64,000 nucleotides of DNA from NCBI GenBank assembly GCA_018648645.1, contig JABGQS010000001.1, positions 62,001 through 126,000 of the forward strand, in the 5' to 3' direction. This stretch comes from Clostridia bacterium. Lineage in GTDB: Bacteria; Bacillota; Clostridia; Christensenellales; SZUA-584. The position numbers and the translations under genes are program-made. Below, one piece after another: positions 1 through 8,286 of the stretch. Under the pieces are notes generated by a model that had not been told where the DNA came from, ran no database searches, and saw only the letters and a program-made list of their open reading frames with translations. The number at the start of each line of letters is the position of its first letter. Positions within the stretch are counted from its first letter, which is position 1.

Positions 1-15
1 TTTGGAGGATAAGGC

Positions 16-810
16 ATGCAGAACGTAATTGTGGTTACATCGGGCAAAGGAGGCGTTGGAAAGACAACAACCGTTGCGAATCTTGGCGCAGGGCTGGTAC
101 AAGAAGGTAAAAGGGTTGTTTTGATTGATACGGACATCGGGCTTAGAAACTTGGATGTTGTTTTGGGACTAGAGAACCGAATCGTGTACGATTTGGTCGA
201 TATTGTTGAGGGCACGTGCAGAATGCAGCAGGCGATGATTCGCGATAAGCGATTTTCAGGATTGTTCTTGATACCGGCTGCGCAAACGCGAGACAAGACG
301 GCGGTGAGCCCCGCGCAAATGAGAAAGCTGATCGAAGAGCTGGAGCAGGAGTTTGACTATGTTTTGATAGATTGCCCGGCGGGGATAGAGCAGGGGTTCA
401 AAAACGCGATTGCCGGAGCAAAATCGGCGATTGTGGTTACGGTGCCCGAAGTCAGCTCAGTGAGAGACGCGGACAGGATTATAGGACTTTTGTCGGCTAG
501 CGGTATAGACGACTGCGAGCTGTTGGTCAACAGACTAAGACCCGACCTCGTGAGAAGAGGCGACATGCTTGCGCTGGACGACACGCTTGATATTTTGGGT
601 ATCGATCTGATCGGCGTTGTGCCGGAGGACGAGACGATTATTCGCAGCTCTAACATAGGAGAGCCGATTATAAGCAACGAAAAATCTATGGCGGGCAAGG
701 CGTACAGGAACATTACGCAGCGTATACTCGGCAACAATGTTCCGCTGCTTGACATGGACACGCAGGGCAACTTCGGAGGAAAACTTAAGAAACTATTTAG
801 CGGAAAGTAG
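16..810 (+). CDS. minD: Septum site-determining ATPase MinD
   Basis: MinD is a membrane-associated ATPase that, with MinC and MinE, keeps the FtsZ ring away from the cell poles. The 264-residue product has the deviant Walker A motif SGKGGVGKTT at residues 9-18, with signature Lys11 and Lys16, and ends in a basic amphipathic segment (KLKKLFSGK) matching the family's membrane-targeting helix. Length is normal. A GGAGG ribosome site at 4-8 fixes the start. minE follows after 9 bases, so the two are surely co-transcribed. minC usually precedes minD and would lie left of the window edge. Confidence 0.97.
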   Translation: MQNVIVVTSGKGGVGKTTTVANLGAGLVQEGKRVVLIDTDIGLRNLDVVLGLENRIVYDLVDIVEGTCRMQQAMIRDKRFSGLFLIPAAQTRDKTAVSPAQMRKLIEELEQEFDYVLIDCPAGIEQGFKNAIAGAKSAIVVTVPEVSSVRDADRIIGLLSASGIDDCELLVNRLRPDLVRRGDMLALDDTLDILGIDLIGVVPEDETIIRSSNIGEPIISNEKSMAGKAYRNITQRILGNNVPLLDMDTQGNFGGKLKKLFSGK

Positions 811-819
811 GGGGGAATT

Positions 820-1104
820 ATGGCACGATTCAGACGAAAAAAGACATCATCCAGTAATGTCGCTAAAGAACGGTTGAAGTTGGTGTTGATCCATGACAGG
901 GCGGGCACGTCGCCTTCCGGCGATATCATGGAAAACATCAAGCAAGATATCATCAAGGTTATTTCGAAGTATTTTGAAGTGCGCGAAGAGCTTTTTGACG
1001 TTGAGATAAAAAACACCAGAGACACCAAAGGCAGCAGCGCAACGACGTTGACTGCTAATATTCCGATTCGGCGAATTAAGAACATGGGAAAAAACAAGTA
1101 CTAG
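820..1104 (+). CDS. minE: Cell division topological specificity factor MinE
   Basis: MinE stimulates MinD ATPase and drives Min pattern formation at the membrane. The 94-residue protein is of normal family length. Its N-terminal half (around residues 12-30, AKERLKLVLIHDR) matches the MinD-binding anti-MinCD segment, and the rest, including DIIKVISKYFEV, matches the topological-specificity domain. A run of G before the ATG serves as ribosome site. It is the second gene of minDE and is followed by a likely terminator at 1163-1190. The genome also encodes DivIVA (23022-24266), so both polar systems are present. Confidence 0.95.
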   Translation: MARFRRKKTSSSNVAKERLKLVLIHDRAGTSPSGDIMENIKQDIIKVISKYFEVREELFDVEIKNTRDTKGSSATTLTANIPIRRIKNMGKNKY

Positions 1105-1162
1105 GGCGCCTTAACTTTAAACTGATGCGTTTTTATCAGTACTTTTACTCGAAAGCAGAGCC

Positions 1163-1190
1163 GGGGGGGTGGACACTGCCCCTTCTTTTT
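1163..1190 (+). terminator. Probable terminator after minDE
   Basis: A G-rich run and CCCC flank a short loop (tggacactg) and are followed by TTCTTTTT. It lies 59 bases after minE and ahead of the pgi promoter. The stem is short, so this is moderately supported. Confidence 0.55.
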
Positions 1191-1244
1191 ATGCGAAGAG
1201 TACGCTTGGAGCGCGGCGATACTGTAATAAATTAGTCAAAAAGG

Positions 1245-1274
1245 TTGGCGTATCGTGGGTTTTGTGGGTATAAT
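1245..1274 (+). promoter_or_regulatory. Sigma-A type promoter for pgi
   Basis: TTGGCG at 1245-1250 and TATAAT at 1269-1274 are separated by 18 bases. The predicted transcript start is about 20 bases before the pgi ATG, leaving room for the GGGAG ribosome site. Confidence 0.7.
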
Positions 1275-1298
1275 ATAAAAAAATGATGGGAGATATAT

Positions 1299-2639
1299 AT
1301 GAGCGGTTTGGTTTTTGATTTTAACAATGCAATGGCGGGAATGGTGAGCCATGGGTTTGAAATACAGCAGAGCGATGAGGCGATGGTGGCGAAGGCGCAC
1401 AGCGCTATGCAAGAGGGGCAGATGGGGTTTCGCGAGCTGCCGAGAGGGCAGGAAGATATTCTTGATGATATTATTGACACAGCTAGAGATGTGAGTGAGC
1501 GGTTTGATAATTTCGTTGTACTGGGCATCGGAGGAAGCGCGCTTGGTCCGATTGCGGTGTATCATGCGCTTGGGCAGCAAAGCGATATCAACTTTTTCGT
1601 AGAAGACAACATTGACCCCGAACGGCTTAACAGAACGTTTGGTGGTCTCGATTTGCAAAAAACGATGTTTAACGTTGTGACGAAGTCGGGCAAGACCAGC
1701 GAGACGATGGCGCAGATGATGACGGTAGCCGGAATGCTGGAGAAAGCGGGGCTGAAGCTGAGTGACCACATGATTGCTACGACGGACAAAGAAAACGGTA
1801 ATCTCGCACTGATTGCAAGAAAAGAGGGGCTTAAGACGTTTATATTGCCGAGCAATGTCGGCGGAAGGTTTTCTGAGCTTAGCCCGGTTGGGCTTTTGCC
1901 TGCGGCGGTGTGCGGGATTGATATTCGCGGTTTGCTGCAAGGTGCTGCGCATATGGACGAGGTATGTTCACGCGAGCAAAATAACCCGGCGGCGATGTTT
2001 GCGCTGCTGCACGTGATGGGAATGCAAAGAGATATGAACATCAGCGTGATGATGCCGTATGCGGACAGCTTAAAGTTTATGTCGGACTGGTACGCGCAGA
2101 TTTGGGCAGAGTCGCTCGGCAAGAGAGTGGACAATGACGGCAATGAAGTGTTTGTAGGGCAGACGCCTGTTGGTGCACTCGGTGTGACCGACCAGCATTC
2201 GCAGGTGCAGCTGTATACCGAAGGTCCGTTTGACAAAATAGTGACCTTCCTGAAGGTTGACAAGTTTGCAAGTGAGCTAAAGATTCCAAAGGCGTTTGAG
2301 TATGTGCAGGACATCGCGTTTCTCTGTGGCAAGTCGTTTAGTGAGCTGATGGCGGCAGAGCAAAGCGCTACCGAGTATGCGCTCTGTGTTGCAGACCGCC
2401 CGAACATTTCCATAACGCTGAGCGAAGTTGACGCGTTTAGCATAGGCGCGCTGCTATATTTCTTTGAGATGGCGACTGCGTATGCCGGAGAGATGATGGG
2501 CATTAACACGTTTGACCAACCGGGTGTGGAGGAAGGTAAACTGGCAACTTTTGCGCTGATGGGCAAGCAGGGCTTTGAGGAAAAGAAGGCGCAGATGGAT
2601 GCCTTATCAAAAAAGCAAGACAAGTGGATTATGCAATAG
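1299..2639 (+). CDS. pgi: Glucose-6-phosphate isomerase
   Basis: This enzyme interconverts glucose 6-phosphate and fructose 6-phosphate in cytoplasmic glycolysis. The 446-residue product matches the shorter Bacillota type of phosphoglucose isomerase. It carries the sugar-phosphate-binding glycine motif VLGIGGSALGP near residues 74-84, and VTKSGKTSETMAQ in the first SIS-type domain. The C-terminal part includes the family signature region around GVTDQHSQVQLYTEGP. It has its own promoter and is closed by a strong bidirectional hairpin, so it appears monocistronic. Confidence 0.96.
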   Translation: MSGLVFDFNNAMAGMVSHGFEIQQSDEAMVAKAHSAMQEGQMGFRELPRGQEDILDDIIDTARDVSERFDNFVVLGIGGSALGPIAVYHALGQQSDINFFVEDNIDPERLNRTFGGLDLQKTMFNVVTKSGKTSETMAQMMTVAGMLEKAGLKLSDHMIATTDKENGNLALIARKEGLKTFILPSNVGGRFSELSPVGLLPAAVCGIDIRGLLQGAAHMDEVCSREQNNPAAMFALLHVMGMQRDMNISVMMPYADSLKFMSDWYAQIWAESLGKRVDNDGNEVFVGQTPVGALGVTDQHSQVQLYTEGPFDKIVTFLKVDKFASELKIPKAFEYVQDIAFLCGKSFSELMAAEQSATEYALCVADRPNISITLSEVDAFSIGALLYFFEMATAYAGEMMGINTFDQPGVEEGKLATFALMGKQGFEEKKAQMDALSKKQDKWIMQ

Positions 2640-2650
2640 TAAAGTAAAAG

Positions 2651-2685
2651 AAAAGCAGCGACTTTGAATCGGTCGCTGCTTTTTT
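2651..2685. terminator. Bidirectional terminator between pgi and the GGDEF gene
   Basis: A perfect 12-bp stem (AAAAGCAGCGAC at 2651-2662, complement at 2672-2683) encloses a 9-base loop. It gives a T-run on both strands and lies between convergent genes. Confidence 0.88.
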
Positions 2686-2701
2686 CATGTTTTCTTAAGC
2701 G

Positions 2702-4066
2702 TTAAGCTTCATGAATCACATTCTCGTCATATAGCGCAACTTGATTTCTGCCGTTTGCTTTTGCGAGATAAAGTGCTTCGTCTGCGTATTTGATCAGCTC
2801 TTCGATTTTGTTGATTGGAGTTTCGGGGAAGGAAACGACGCCAACGCTTACGGTAACCCGCATTTCATTATCGCCGTAGGGCACAGAGCTGCGCTCGATC
2901 AGAGAGCGAATCCTGTCTGCCACAACCATGATATCATGTGTGGACGCGCCCGGCAAAACCGCCATGAACTCTTCGCCGCCATAGCGAACGAGAATATCAT
3001 GCTCGCGAAGTATGACCTTGATTTTATTGGTGATTGAAACAAGAATTTTGTCACCTGCGATGTGTCCGTATGTGTCGTTGACTAGCTTAAAGTGATCGAG
3101 ATCGAGCATCAACAAACCCAGCGGAGCGCTGCTTCGAACCGAAGCGGAGTATTCTTCTGAAAGGCGTACGAAACCGAACCTTCGGTTGTACGCGCCGGTG
3201 AGTGGGTCTAGCGCGACGAGGGTTTGCAGCTGGCTGTGCTTTAGTGAGTTGTTGAGCGCGAGCGCCAAGTTGTTGCTGAACATATCAAGGTGGTTGATGT
3301 TGCTCGGCTGATGAGTCGTGCTTGCCAGAATTACGACACCTAAAACCGCATCCTTGTATAGCAGCGGCTCGACGATGATGCTGCGCGGTTTCACTTGCGT
3401 AAGCAGTCCGTCGATTACAATGTCTTCGGGAAGCTCAATAACTTTGGTGATTTTTGATTTGAGTGCGCGCAGAATATGGTTGTTGTCTATCAGCGACTCT
3501 GCGTCTTTGATGCCTTCGCATGCAGTGAGAGTCAGCTTTCCGCTCTCCATTACGAAAACTGCGCCAAAGTTTGTTTTAGTGAATGCGAGTATTTTAGATA
3601 ATGCGCCTTCGGTAAGCGAATCGAGTGCAAGCTCGCTGGACAGCGTTCGGTTGTATTTTCGCACAGCGTTCTGGGTACTCAGCGACTGCTCGAAAGCGGA
3701 AAGGAGCTGGTTAAAGGCATGTGCGCTTCTTCCAAATTCGTCTGTTGAGTCGTCGGCAAGGTAGCAGTCCTGCGCGTCACAGAGCTGCTCCATATCGCTT
3801 TGCGACATTTCATGAAGTCTGTTTTCTACTTTGATCATGGAATCCGAAACGCGTTTCAGCCTTTTTTTTACTATCATCCGAGCCAAAAAGATATTGATCG
3901 CCCCGACTATGACGCCGGCAAGGACGCAAAGCAAAAACATGAGCAAGGATAAAGCGATGTTTTTTGACACACCCATCCAAACCATAAAGAACGGAAACGT
4001 GAGACCGACAAAGATTCCAAATCCGATCATGGAAACAGCAAGTATTGAAAATACATTTTTTCGCAT
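2702..4066 (-). CDS. Membrane GAF-GGDEF diguanylate cyclase
   Basis: Predicted to make cyclic di-GMP from two GTP. With the ATG at 4066, which has AGGAG seven bases upstream (an ATG at 4072 lies too close), the protein has 454 residues. It has two transmembrane helices at about 6-31 and 36-61, a HAMP-like linker, a GAF-like sensor region at about 150-280, and a GGDEF domain whose active site reads GGEEF at 363-367. An I-site motif REHD lies five residues before GGEEF, so product inhibition is expected. There is no periplasmic loop of any size, so sensing is probably through the GAF-like domain or the membrane. Its signal is unknown. Confidence 0.9.
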   Translation of the reverse strand: MRKNVFSILAVSMIGFGIFVGLTFPFFMVWMGVSKNIALSLLMFLLCVLAGVIVGAINIFLARMIVKKRLKRVSDSMIKVENRLHEMSQSDMEQLCDAQDCYLADDSTDEFGRSAHAFNQLLSAFEQSLSTQNAVRKYNRTLSSELALDSLTEGALSKILAFTKTNFGAVFVMESGKLTLTACEGIKDAESLIDNNHILRALKSKITKVIELPEDIVIDGLLTQVKPRSIIVEPLLYKDAVLGVVILASTTHQPSNINHLDMFSNNLALALNNSLKHSQLQTLVALDPLTGAYNRRFGFVRLSEEYSASVRSSAPLGLLMLDLDHFKLVNDTYGHIAGDKILVSITNKIKVILREHDILVRYGGEEFMAVLPGASTHDIMVVADRIRSLIERSSVPYGDNEMRVTVSVGVVSFPETPINKIEELIKYADEALYLAKANGRNQVALYDENVIHEA

Positions 4067-4159
4067 ATACATTCTCCTTTACTATGCGTTTATGCTTGTT
4101 TGTAAACATTTAAGTGTACTTTTAAACATCATTTGGGAAGGTGCGGGGGAGTATTTTAC

Positions 4160-4184
4160 AAAAAAAGACGGGCATTTACCCGTC
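4160..4184 (-). terminator. Terminator after thiT
   Basis: On the minus strand, GACGGG and CCCGTC form a 6-bp stem with a 6-base loop followed by seven T. It lies 35 bases past the thiT stop. Confidence 0.8.
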
Positions 4185-4218
4185 ATTTTCCAGATATACA
4201 ATAAAATGTTATGCAATA

Positions 4219-4935
4219 TTATGCAGTCCGTGCCTTTTGCTTTCTTGCCAACGAATCCGCTTTGAATGACTCAATCGCTTTGCGGACACCCGGTATCAGC
4301 GCGATCACAAAACAAATCACTATCTCAGGACCGAGGTATGTGATGTTGTAGAGCAGTGAGTAGACAGCGGCGCTTTGACCTTCGGGCGCCCATTCACCAA
4401 AGAAGATCATGCCGCTAAGAAACGCAAACAGCAGTCTGCCAAGTCCTCCGACGATTATGCCGGGAAGTATGTTTTTCTTGAACAGGCCGGTTAGCGATAT
4501 TGCCATGAATGCCAGCATGTAGTCGAACAAAAACTGTACCCAATGTACTATATACAAGTCTTGCACCATTTGAAGCAATCCGTATGCCAGCCCAACAATA
4601 AGACCTTTTGGTGTGCCGTAGATATATGCGAACATCATGATTGGAAGCATACTGGCAGGTGTGATTGACCCGCCTTGCGGCATTCGAAAGAACTTTAGGT
4701 ATGACAGCGCAAAAGCGATTGCAATGCACAGCGCGCCAAAGACGAGCTCTCTTGTAGCCCATCCGGCTTTGGTCGGGATTTCGTCTTTCCGGTTTTTTCT
4801 TATCTTATTTATGATTAGGATGACAGCGGTTGTTATTGCGGCGGCGATAACCAGAATGATGACGATAGCCAGCGCGATTCCCCACCACGGCGTTATGCCT
4901 TCTGCGTTTGTAAATAGTGTGTTTAGCCAGTTCAT
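4219..4935 (-). CDS. thiT: Energy-coupled thiamine transporter substrate-binding protein ThiT
   Basis: ThiT is the thiamine-binding S component of an ECF transporter. The shared ECF ATPase and T subunits are not in the window. The 238-residue product has one extra N-terminal helix (about residues 17-42), then a six-helix S-component fold. That fold contains the family motif GGSITPASMLPIM near 95-107 and conserved aromatic residues around the binding site (WVQFLFDYMLAF). The start has an AAGGAG ribosome site. A TPP riboswitch with its own terminator lies directly upstream (5042-5165), which strongly supports the function: expression should fall when thiamine pyrophosphate is plentiful. Confidence 0.94.
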   Translation of the reverse strand: MNWLNTLFTNAEGITPWWGIALAIVIILVIAAAITTAVILIINKIRKNRKDEIPTKAGWATRELVFGALCIAIAFALSYLKFFRMPQGGSITPASMLPIMMFAYIYGTPKGLIVGLAYGLLQMVQDLYIVHWVQFLFDYMLAFMAISLTGLFKKNILPGIIVGGLGRLLFAFLSGMIFFGEWAPEGQSAAVYSLLYNITYLGPEIVICFVIALIPGVRKAIESFKADSLARKQKARTA

Positions 4936-5041
4936 TTAATTCTCCTTAGGTGTTTGTATTTTATTACCGCATAAGGTAGAATATAAAGAGAAGATTTGAC
5001 GTTTGTGCTTGGCTCTTTTCATGAAGTGCTGGTTTTTGGAA

Positions 5042-5065
5042 ATAAAAAAACCGTGCACCGCACGG
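5042..5065 (-). terminator. Riboswitch-controlled terminator ahead of thiT
   Basis: On the minus strand, CCGTGC-GGT-GCACGG is followed by seven T. It starts 17 bases after the riboswitch core and 107 bases before the thiT start, the expected place for an attenuator acting as expression platform. Confidence 0.88.
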
Positions 5066-5081
5066 AAAGAAGGTCGTTAAT

Positions 5082-5165
5082 CTTGCTTCCCTGCGTTGGA
5101 ATTATCCAACAGGTTCAAAGGGTATTGCGCCTATCAGCGCATCTCAGCCTATGCGGCCCCCCTAG
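5082..5165 (-). promoter_or_regulatory. TPP riboswitch (thi box)
   Basis: The minus strand shows the conserved thi-box elements in order: a GGGG-rich 5' arm, GGCTGAGAT near 5140-5149, ACCCTTTGAACCTG near 5112-5125, then GGATAAT and GCAGGGAAGC closing the domain. It lies between a consensus promoter and a terminator hairpin upstream of thiT, so it should act by transcription attenuation. Confidence 0.96.
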
Positions 5166-5176
5166 CGGTTAAGAGG

Positions 5177-5205
5177 ATTATAACGCGGCGGTGAGGGCGT
5201 GTCAA
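5177..5205 (-). promoter_or_regulatory. Consensus sigma-A promoter for the thiT riboswitch transcript
   Basis: On the minus strand, TTGACA (5200-5205) and TATAAT (5177-5182) are 17 bases apart, a perfect consensus. Transcription would start just before the riboswitch. Confidence 0.88.
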
Positions 5206-5232
5206 GAGGCATGTATGTTTGGAGGAAAGCGA

Positions 5233-5811
5233 ATGTATCATTTTTTTAGTTTTATGGCGAAGATGAAGCACATCAAGCGATGGGGGCTTATGCGCAACAC
5301 GCGAGAAGAGAACATACAAGAGCATTCGCTGCAAACGGCGATGATTGCGCACGCGCTGGCGATTATTAAGAATACGTATTTTGGCGGCGAAGTGGACGCT
5401 GAGCATGTGATGGCGGTGGCTGTTTTTCACGAGGCGGGCGAGGTGATTACAGGCGATTTGGCGACGCCGATAAAGTATTATAACCCCGAGATTAAGCAGG
5501 CGTATAAGCAGATTGAGCGTGTAGCCGAGCAAAAGCTGGTAGGGATGCTCCCCGATGAGCTTAGGGGCGAGTACGGCGACTTGATATTAAATCGCGAAGC
5601 TGACGACGAGGTTTATAAAATTGTAAAAGCGGCGGATAAAATTTGCGCTTACTTAAAGTGCGTTGAGGAGATGTCGGCGGGCAACAAGGAATTTGAGAAA
5701 GCCAAGGCGACGCTAAAAAAGGCAATTAAAAAAATTGACATGAAAGAAGTGCAGTTCTTTATGGATAACTTTGTGCCAAGCTTTGACTTGACGCTTGATG
5801 AGCTAAATTAA
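5233..5811 (+). CDS. HD-domain hydrolase, YfbR-like 5'-deoxynucleotidase
   Basis: Related to YfbR, which removes phosphate from deoxynucleoside 5'-monophosphates in the cytoplasm. The ATG at 5233 is preferred because GGAGG lies at 5221-5225; upstream in-frame ATGs lack a site. The product has 192 residues. Visible motifs are EHSLQTAMIAHAL (first metal His), FHEAGEVITGDLATPIKYYN and the later AADKICAY. Where the family normally has HD, this protein has HE, so metal binding or specificity may differ. The 3' end overlaps the convergent sigH gene by four bases. Confidence 0.82.
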   Translation: MYHFFSFMAKMKHIKRWGLMRNTREENIQEHSLQTAMIAHALAIIKNTYFGGEVDAEHVMAVAVFHEAGEVITGDLATPIKYYNPEIKQAYKQIERVAEQKLVGMLPDELRGEYGDLILNREADDEVYKIVKAADKICAYLKCVEEMSAGNKEFEKAKATLKKAIKKIDMKEVQFFMDNFVPSFDLTLDELN

Positions 5812-6455
5812 TTTTCGGACTCGGAAGAGATTAGTTTTTCCAACTTATTTTTTACACGCTGGAGCGCGTTGTCGACAGACTTTACGCTGCGGTTAAGCTC
5901 TTTGGCAACTTCGAGGTACGATTTGCCTTCGATGTATTTTTGCAGAACCTTCATTTCGAGAGGAGAGAGCATTTTGCCCATTTTAGACTCGATGGTGCTA
6001 AAATCCTCTTTGCCGATAAAGATGTCTTCGGGGTTGCTGATTTTACCGCTGCTGAGCACGTCTATGAGCATCCTGTCCGACTCCTCGTCGTATACCGGTT
6101 TGTTAAGAGACACGTATGAGTTTAGCGGACGGTGCTTTTGACGCGTGGCTGTTTTGATTGCGGTGATGATTTGGCGCGTGATGCAAAGCTCTGCAAAAGC
6201 GCGAAACGAGGTGAGTTTGCTAGCGCGAAAATCTCGAATCGCCTTGTAGAGACCAATCATGCCTTCCTGTACGATGTCTTCTCTATCCGCACCGATAAGG
6301 AAATATGAACGCGCCTTGGCACGCACGAAATTTTTGTATTTGGTTAACAGATAATCCTGCGCGTCTGAGTCGTTATCTCGCGCAAGCTCTGCAATTTGCT
6401 CGTCCGGCAACTCGTCAAAATCGGTATAAACTTTTGTCATGGGTGTGGTGTTCAA
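5808..6455 (-). CDS. sigH: RNA polymerase sigma factor SigH (Spo0H type)
   Basis: Sigma-H directs transition-state and early sporulation transcription in Bacillota. The 215-residue protein has region 2 (REDIVQEGMIGLYKAIRDF near residues 58-76, then TSFRAFAELCITRQIITAI) and a region 4 helix-turn-helix (SYLEVAKELNRSVKSVDNALQRV). The TTG start at 6455 is well supported by GGAGGA six bases upstream. Gene order mrnC-rlmB-yacP-sigH matches other Bacillota except for the intervening flavoprotein. It has its own sigma-A type promoter at 6487-6515. Confidence 0.93.
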   Translation of the reverse strand: MNTTPMTKVYTDFDELPDEQIAELARDNDSDAQDYLLTKYKNFVRAKARSYFLIGADREDIVQEGMIGLYKAIRDFRASKLTSFRAFAELCITRQIITAIKTATRQKHRPLNSYVSLNKPVYDEESDRMLIDVLSSGKISNPEDIFIGKEDFSTIESKMGKMLSPLEMKVLQKYIEGKSYLEVAKELNRSVKSVDNALQRVKNKLEKLISSESEN

Positions 6456-6486
6456 GGTGACTCCTCCTGCAATGTGTGTAATTCAT

Positions 6487-6515
6487 ATTATAACTGCCGC
6501 AATGCCGAACGTCAA
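6487..6515 (-). promoter_or_regulatory. Sigma-A type promoter for sigH
   Basis: On the minus strand, TTGACG (6510-6515) and TATAAT (6487-6492) are 17 bases apart, 31 bases upstream of the TTG start. It lets sigH be expressed separately from the upstream operon. Confidence 0.8.
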
Positions 6516-6573
6516 TGCAAATCGGAGCGGCTTGTGTTAAGTTTGTATGAAGTTTTTTTGAAACGGTGTTTTA

Positions 6574-8232
6574 CTAAATATATTTGAGCTTTATATCGTT
6601 GTCATCTCTGCATAGAACAATGCGTCTCATATAGTTTTCGTCGTCGCGCAGGGGATAGTCCTCGCGATAGTGTGCGCCGCGACTTTCCTTGCGCGCCTGC
6701 ATGGTGAGAAGAGCCAGATGTGCCATCTTAAGCGAATGTCGTGCTGCTACGGCGTCTCGAATTGTATCTCCTGCTGCAATCGCTTGGTCTGCGCTGAACG
6801 CTTTTTGCAGAGCGGCGACCTGAAGCAGGCCTTTCTGCAAACCTGCCTCTGTGCGCATGATGTTGGCGAAGCTGTCGAACGTATTTCGTATTCCGGTCAT
6901 CACTTCGCTTGCTGACAATCCACTGTTGCCGCTTGACAACACATCGGAAAACTGCTGCATCGCCTGCGCGTCTGTGGCTGTGTTTGGCGACTTGCCCTGC
7001 CTTTTTATGACGCTTTGCGCTGCGCGTTTGCCGAACACAAAACAACAGCCGCTTGCCAATCCGCCGACTCTGTCTGCGCCGTGCAGACCGCCGGCAACTT
7101 CGCCTGCGGCAAACAGACCGTCGACGCCCGTTTCACTATGCTCGTTTATGAAGACACCGCCGTTGGTGGAGTTACCGAACGGTGCCATCGTTAATCTGTC
7201 GTTTATGACATCGATATTTTGCCGTTTCATGTTGGCGACTTGCAGGATAATCGAGGGGTTGTCGGATTTGAGTATTTCTGGTGAGAAGGTAATTTCGCAT
7301 GCATCCTGTCTGCCTGTCTTGAGAATCTCTTTTAGTGACGCGATGTCGAAGTACTTTGAATAGTCTTCGCTGGTGAAGGGACCGTGACCGCTTCGGCTGT
7401 CGATGCACCGGCGCGCGGTTACGCCCTGCGGCAAATACGGCGAAAGAATGTCGTTGCCGTCTGTATCAAAAACGCCATCGAGATACAGCATGGCGGTTTC
7501 GGGCACGGATGCGTTGTATGTGGGGGTGATAAAGCACGGTAAAAACTGCACGAATTCTAAGTTAATCAGCTTTGCACCGGCCTCGTACGCCATGATTTGA
7601 CCGAGCCCGCTGGTGTCGGCTGTGTTGGTGTTGTTTGTATACAGCCCGGCGAACCCGCCTGTCGCGAGTATAATGTTGTTGGTTTTGACGTGCGTCAGGT
7701 TGCCCGTTTTGTCTGCGACGACTGCGCCCTGCACGGATTTGTTTTTGCTGACGATGTGCACTACGTCGCTGTGTTCCATGATGGTCAGGTTCGGGAACTC
7801 GTTGAACGCCGTGCGAACGTTGCGCTTGATTGTGGCAAAATCGTTCCACATGAAAATGTCGCGGTCGCGCGTTGCAAAGCACGCCTTTCGACCAAGAAGC
7901 TTGCTTGTGGGGAAGCCCATTTCCTCCAGCTCCGAAACACGCTGCGCGATTTCGTTTACAAACGTTTCGCTCATGAGAGTGTCGTTCATGCCTGCGCCCG
8001 CATCGTTTAGCTCTTGCACAAAAAGTGCCTTGTCAGCTTCGTCCACAGGCGAAAGACAGCCGCAGCCCGTCATCAAAGGATAGTAGCTGGACCCCGAGCA
8101 CACGCGCGATTTTACAACGAGCAGTACATCAAGCCCCGCTTTGCAGCATTCATAAGTTGCTTTGATGCCTGCGTATCCGCTGCCCGCGATAACAACGTCG
8201 GCATGCACGGTTGCGTCAAATTTTATTTTCAT
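6574..8232 (-). CDS. FAD-dependent oxidoreductase, fumarate reductase/aspartate oxidase superfamily
   Basis: A 552-residue soluble flavoprotein. The N-terminal FAD motif is VVIAGSGYAGIKATYE (residues 13-28). A second FAD signature, GLFAAGEVAGGLHGADRVGG, lies at about 378-397, and the C-terminal helical region resembles SdhA/FrdA/NadB. Where those enzymes carry the catalytic segment AHYTxGG, this protein has GNSTNGG, so the usual histidine is missing and fumarate or aspartate need not be the substrate. No iron-sulfur or membrane subunit is nearby. It starts 54 bases after yacP in the same direction, interrupting the usual yacP-sigH order. Exact reaction unknown. Confidence 0.8.
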   Translation of the reverse strand: MKIKFDATVHADVVIAGSGYAGIKATYECCKAGLDVLLVVKSRVCSGSSYYPLMTGCGCLSPVDEADKALFVQELNDAGAGMNDTLMSETFVNEIAQRVSELEEMGFPTSKLLGRKACFATRDRDIFMWNDFATIKRNVRTAFNEFPNLTIMEHSDVVHIVSKNKSVQGAVVADKTGNLTHVKTNNIILATGGFAGLYTNNTNTADTSGLGQIMAYEAGAKLINLEFVQFLPCFITPTYNASVPETAMLYLDGVFDTDGNDILSPYLPQGVTARRCIDSRSGHGPFTSEDYSKYFDIASLKEILKTGRQDACEITFSPEILKSDNPSIILQVANMKRQNIDVINDRLTMAPFGNSTNGGVFINEHSETGVDGLFAAGEVAGGLHGADRVGGLASGCCFVFGKRAAQSVIKRQGKSPNTATDAQAMQQFSDVLSSGNSGLSASEVMTGIRNTFDSFANIMRTEAGLQKGLLQVAALQKAFSADQAIAAGDTIRDAVAARHSLKMAHLALLTMQARKESRGAHYREDYPLRDDENYMRRIVLCRDDNDIKLKYI

Positions 8233-8286
8233 GTGGATTTCTCCTTTTAAATTAATCGAAATGGAGTTGGTTTCAGATATGATTGG

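Noticed and set aside
357..1097. 246-codon open frame on the minus strand across minD/minE
   Set aside because: It lies antisense to two clear genes and its translation has no family resemblance. It is a shadow of their codon bias, as are the other long antisense frames, for example 1562-2623, 23606-24079 and 39651-41123.
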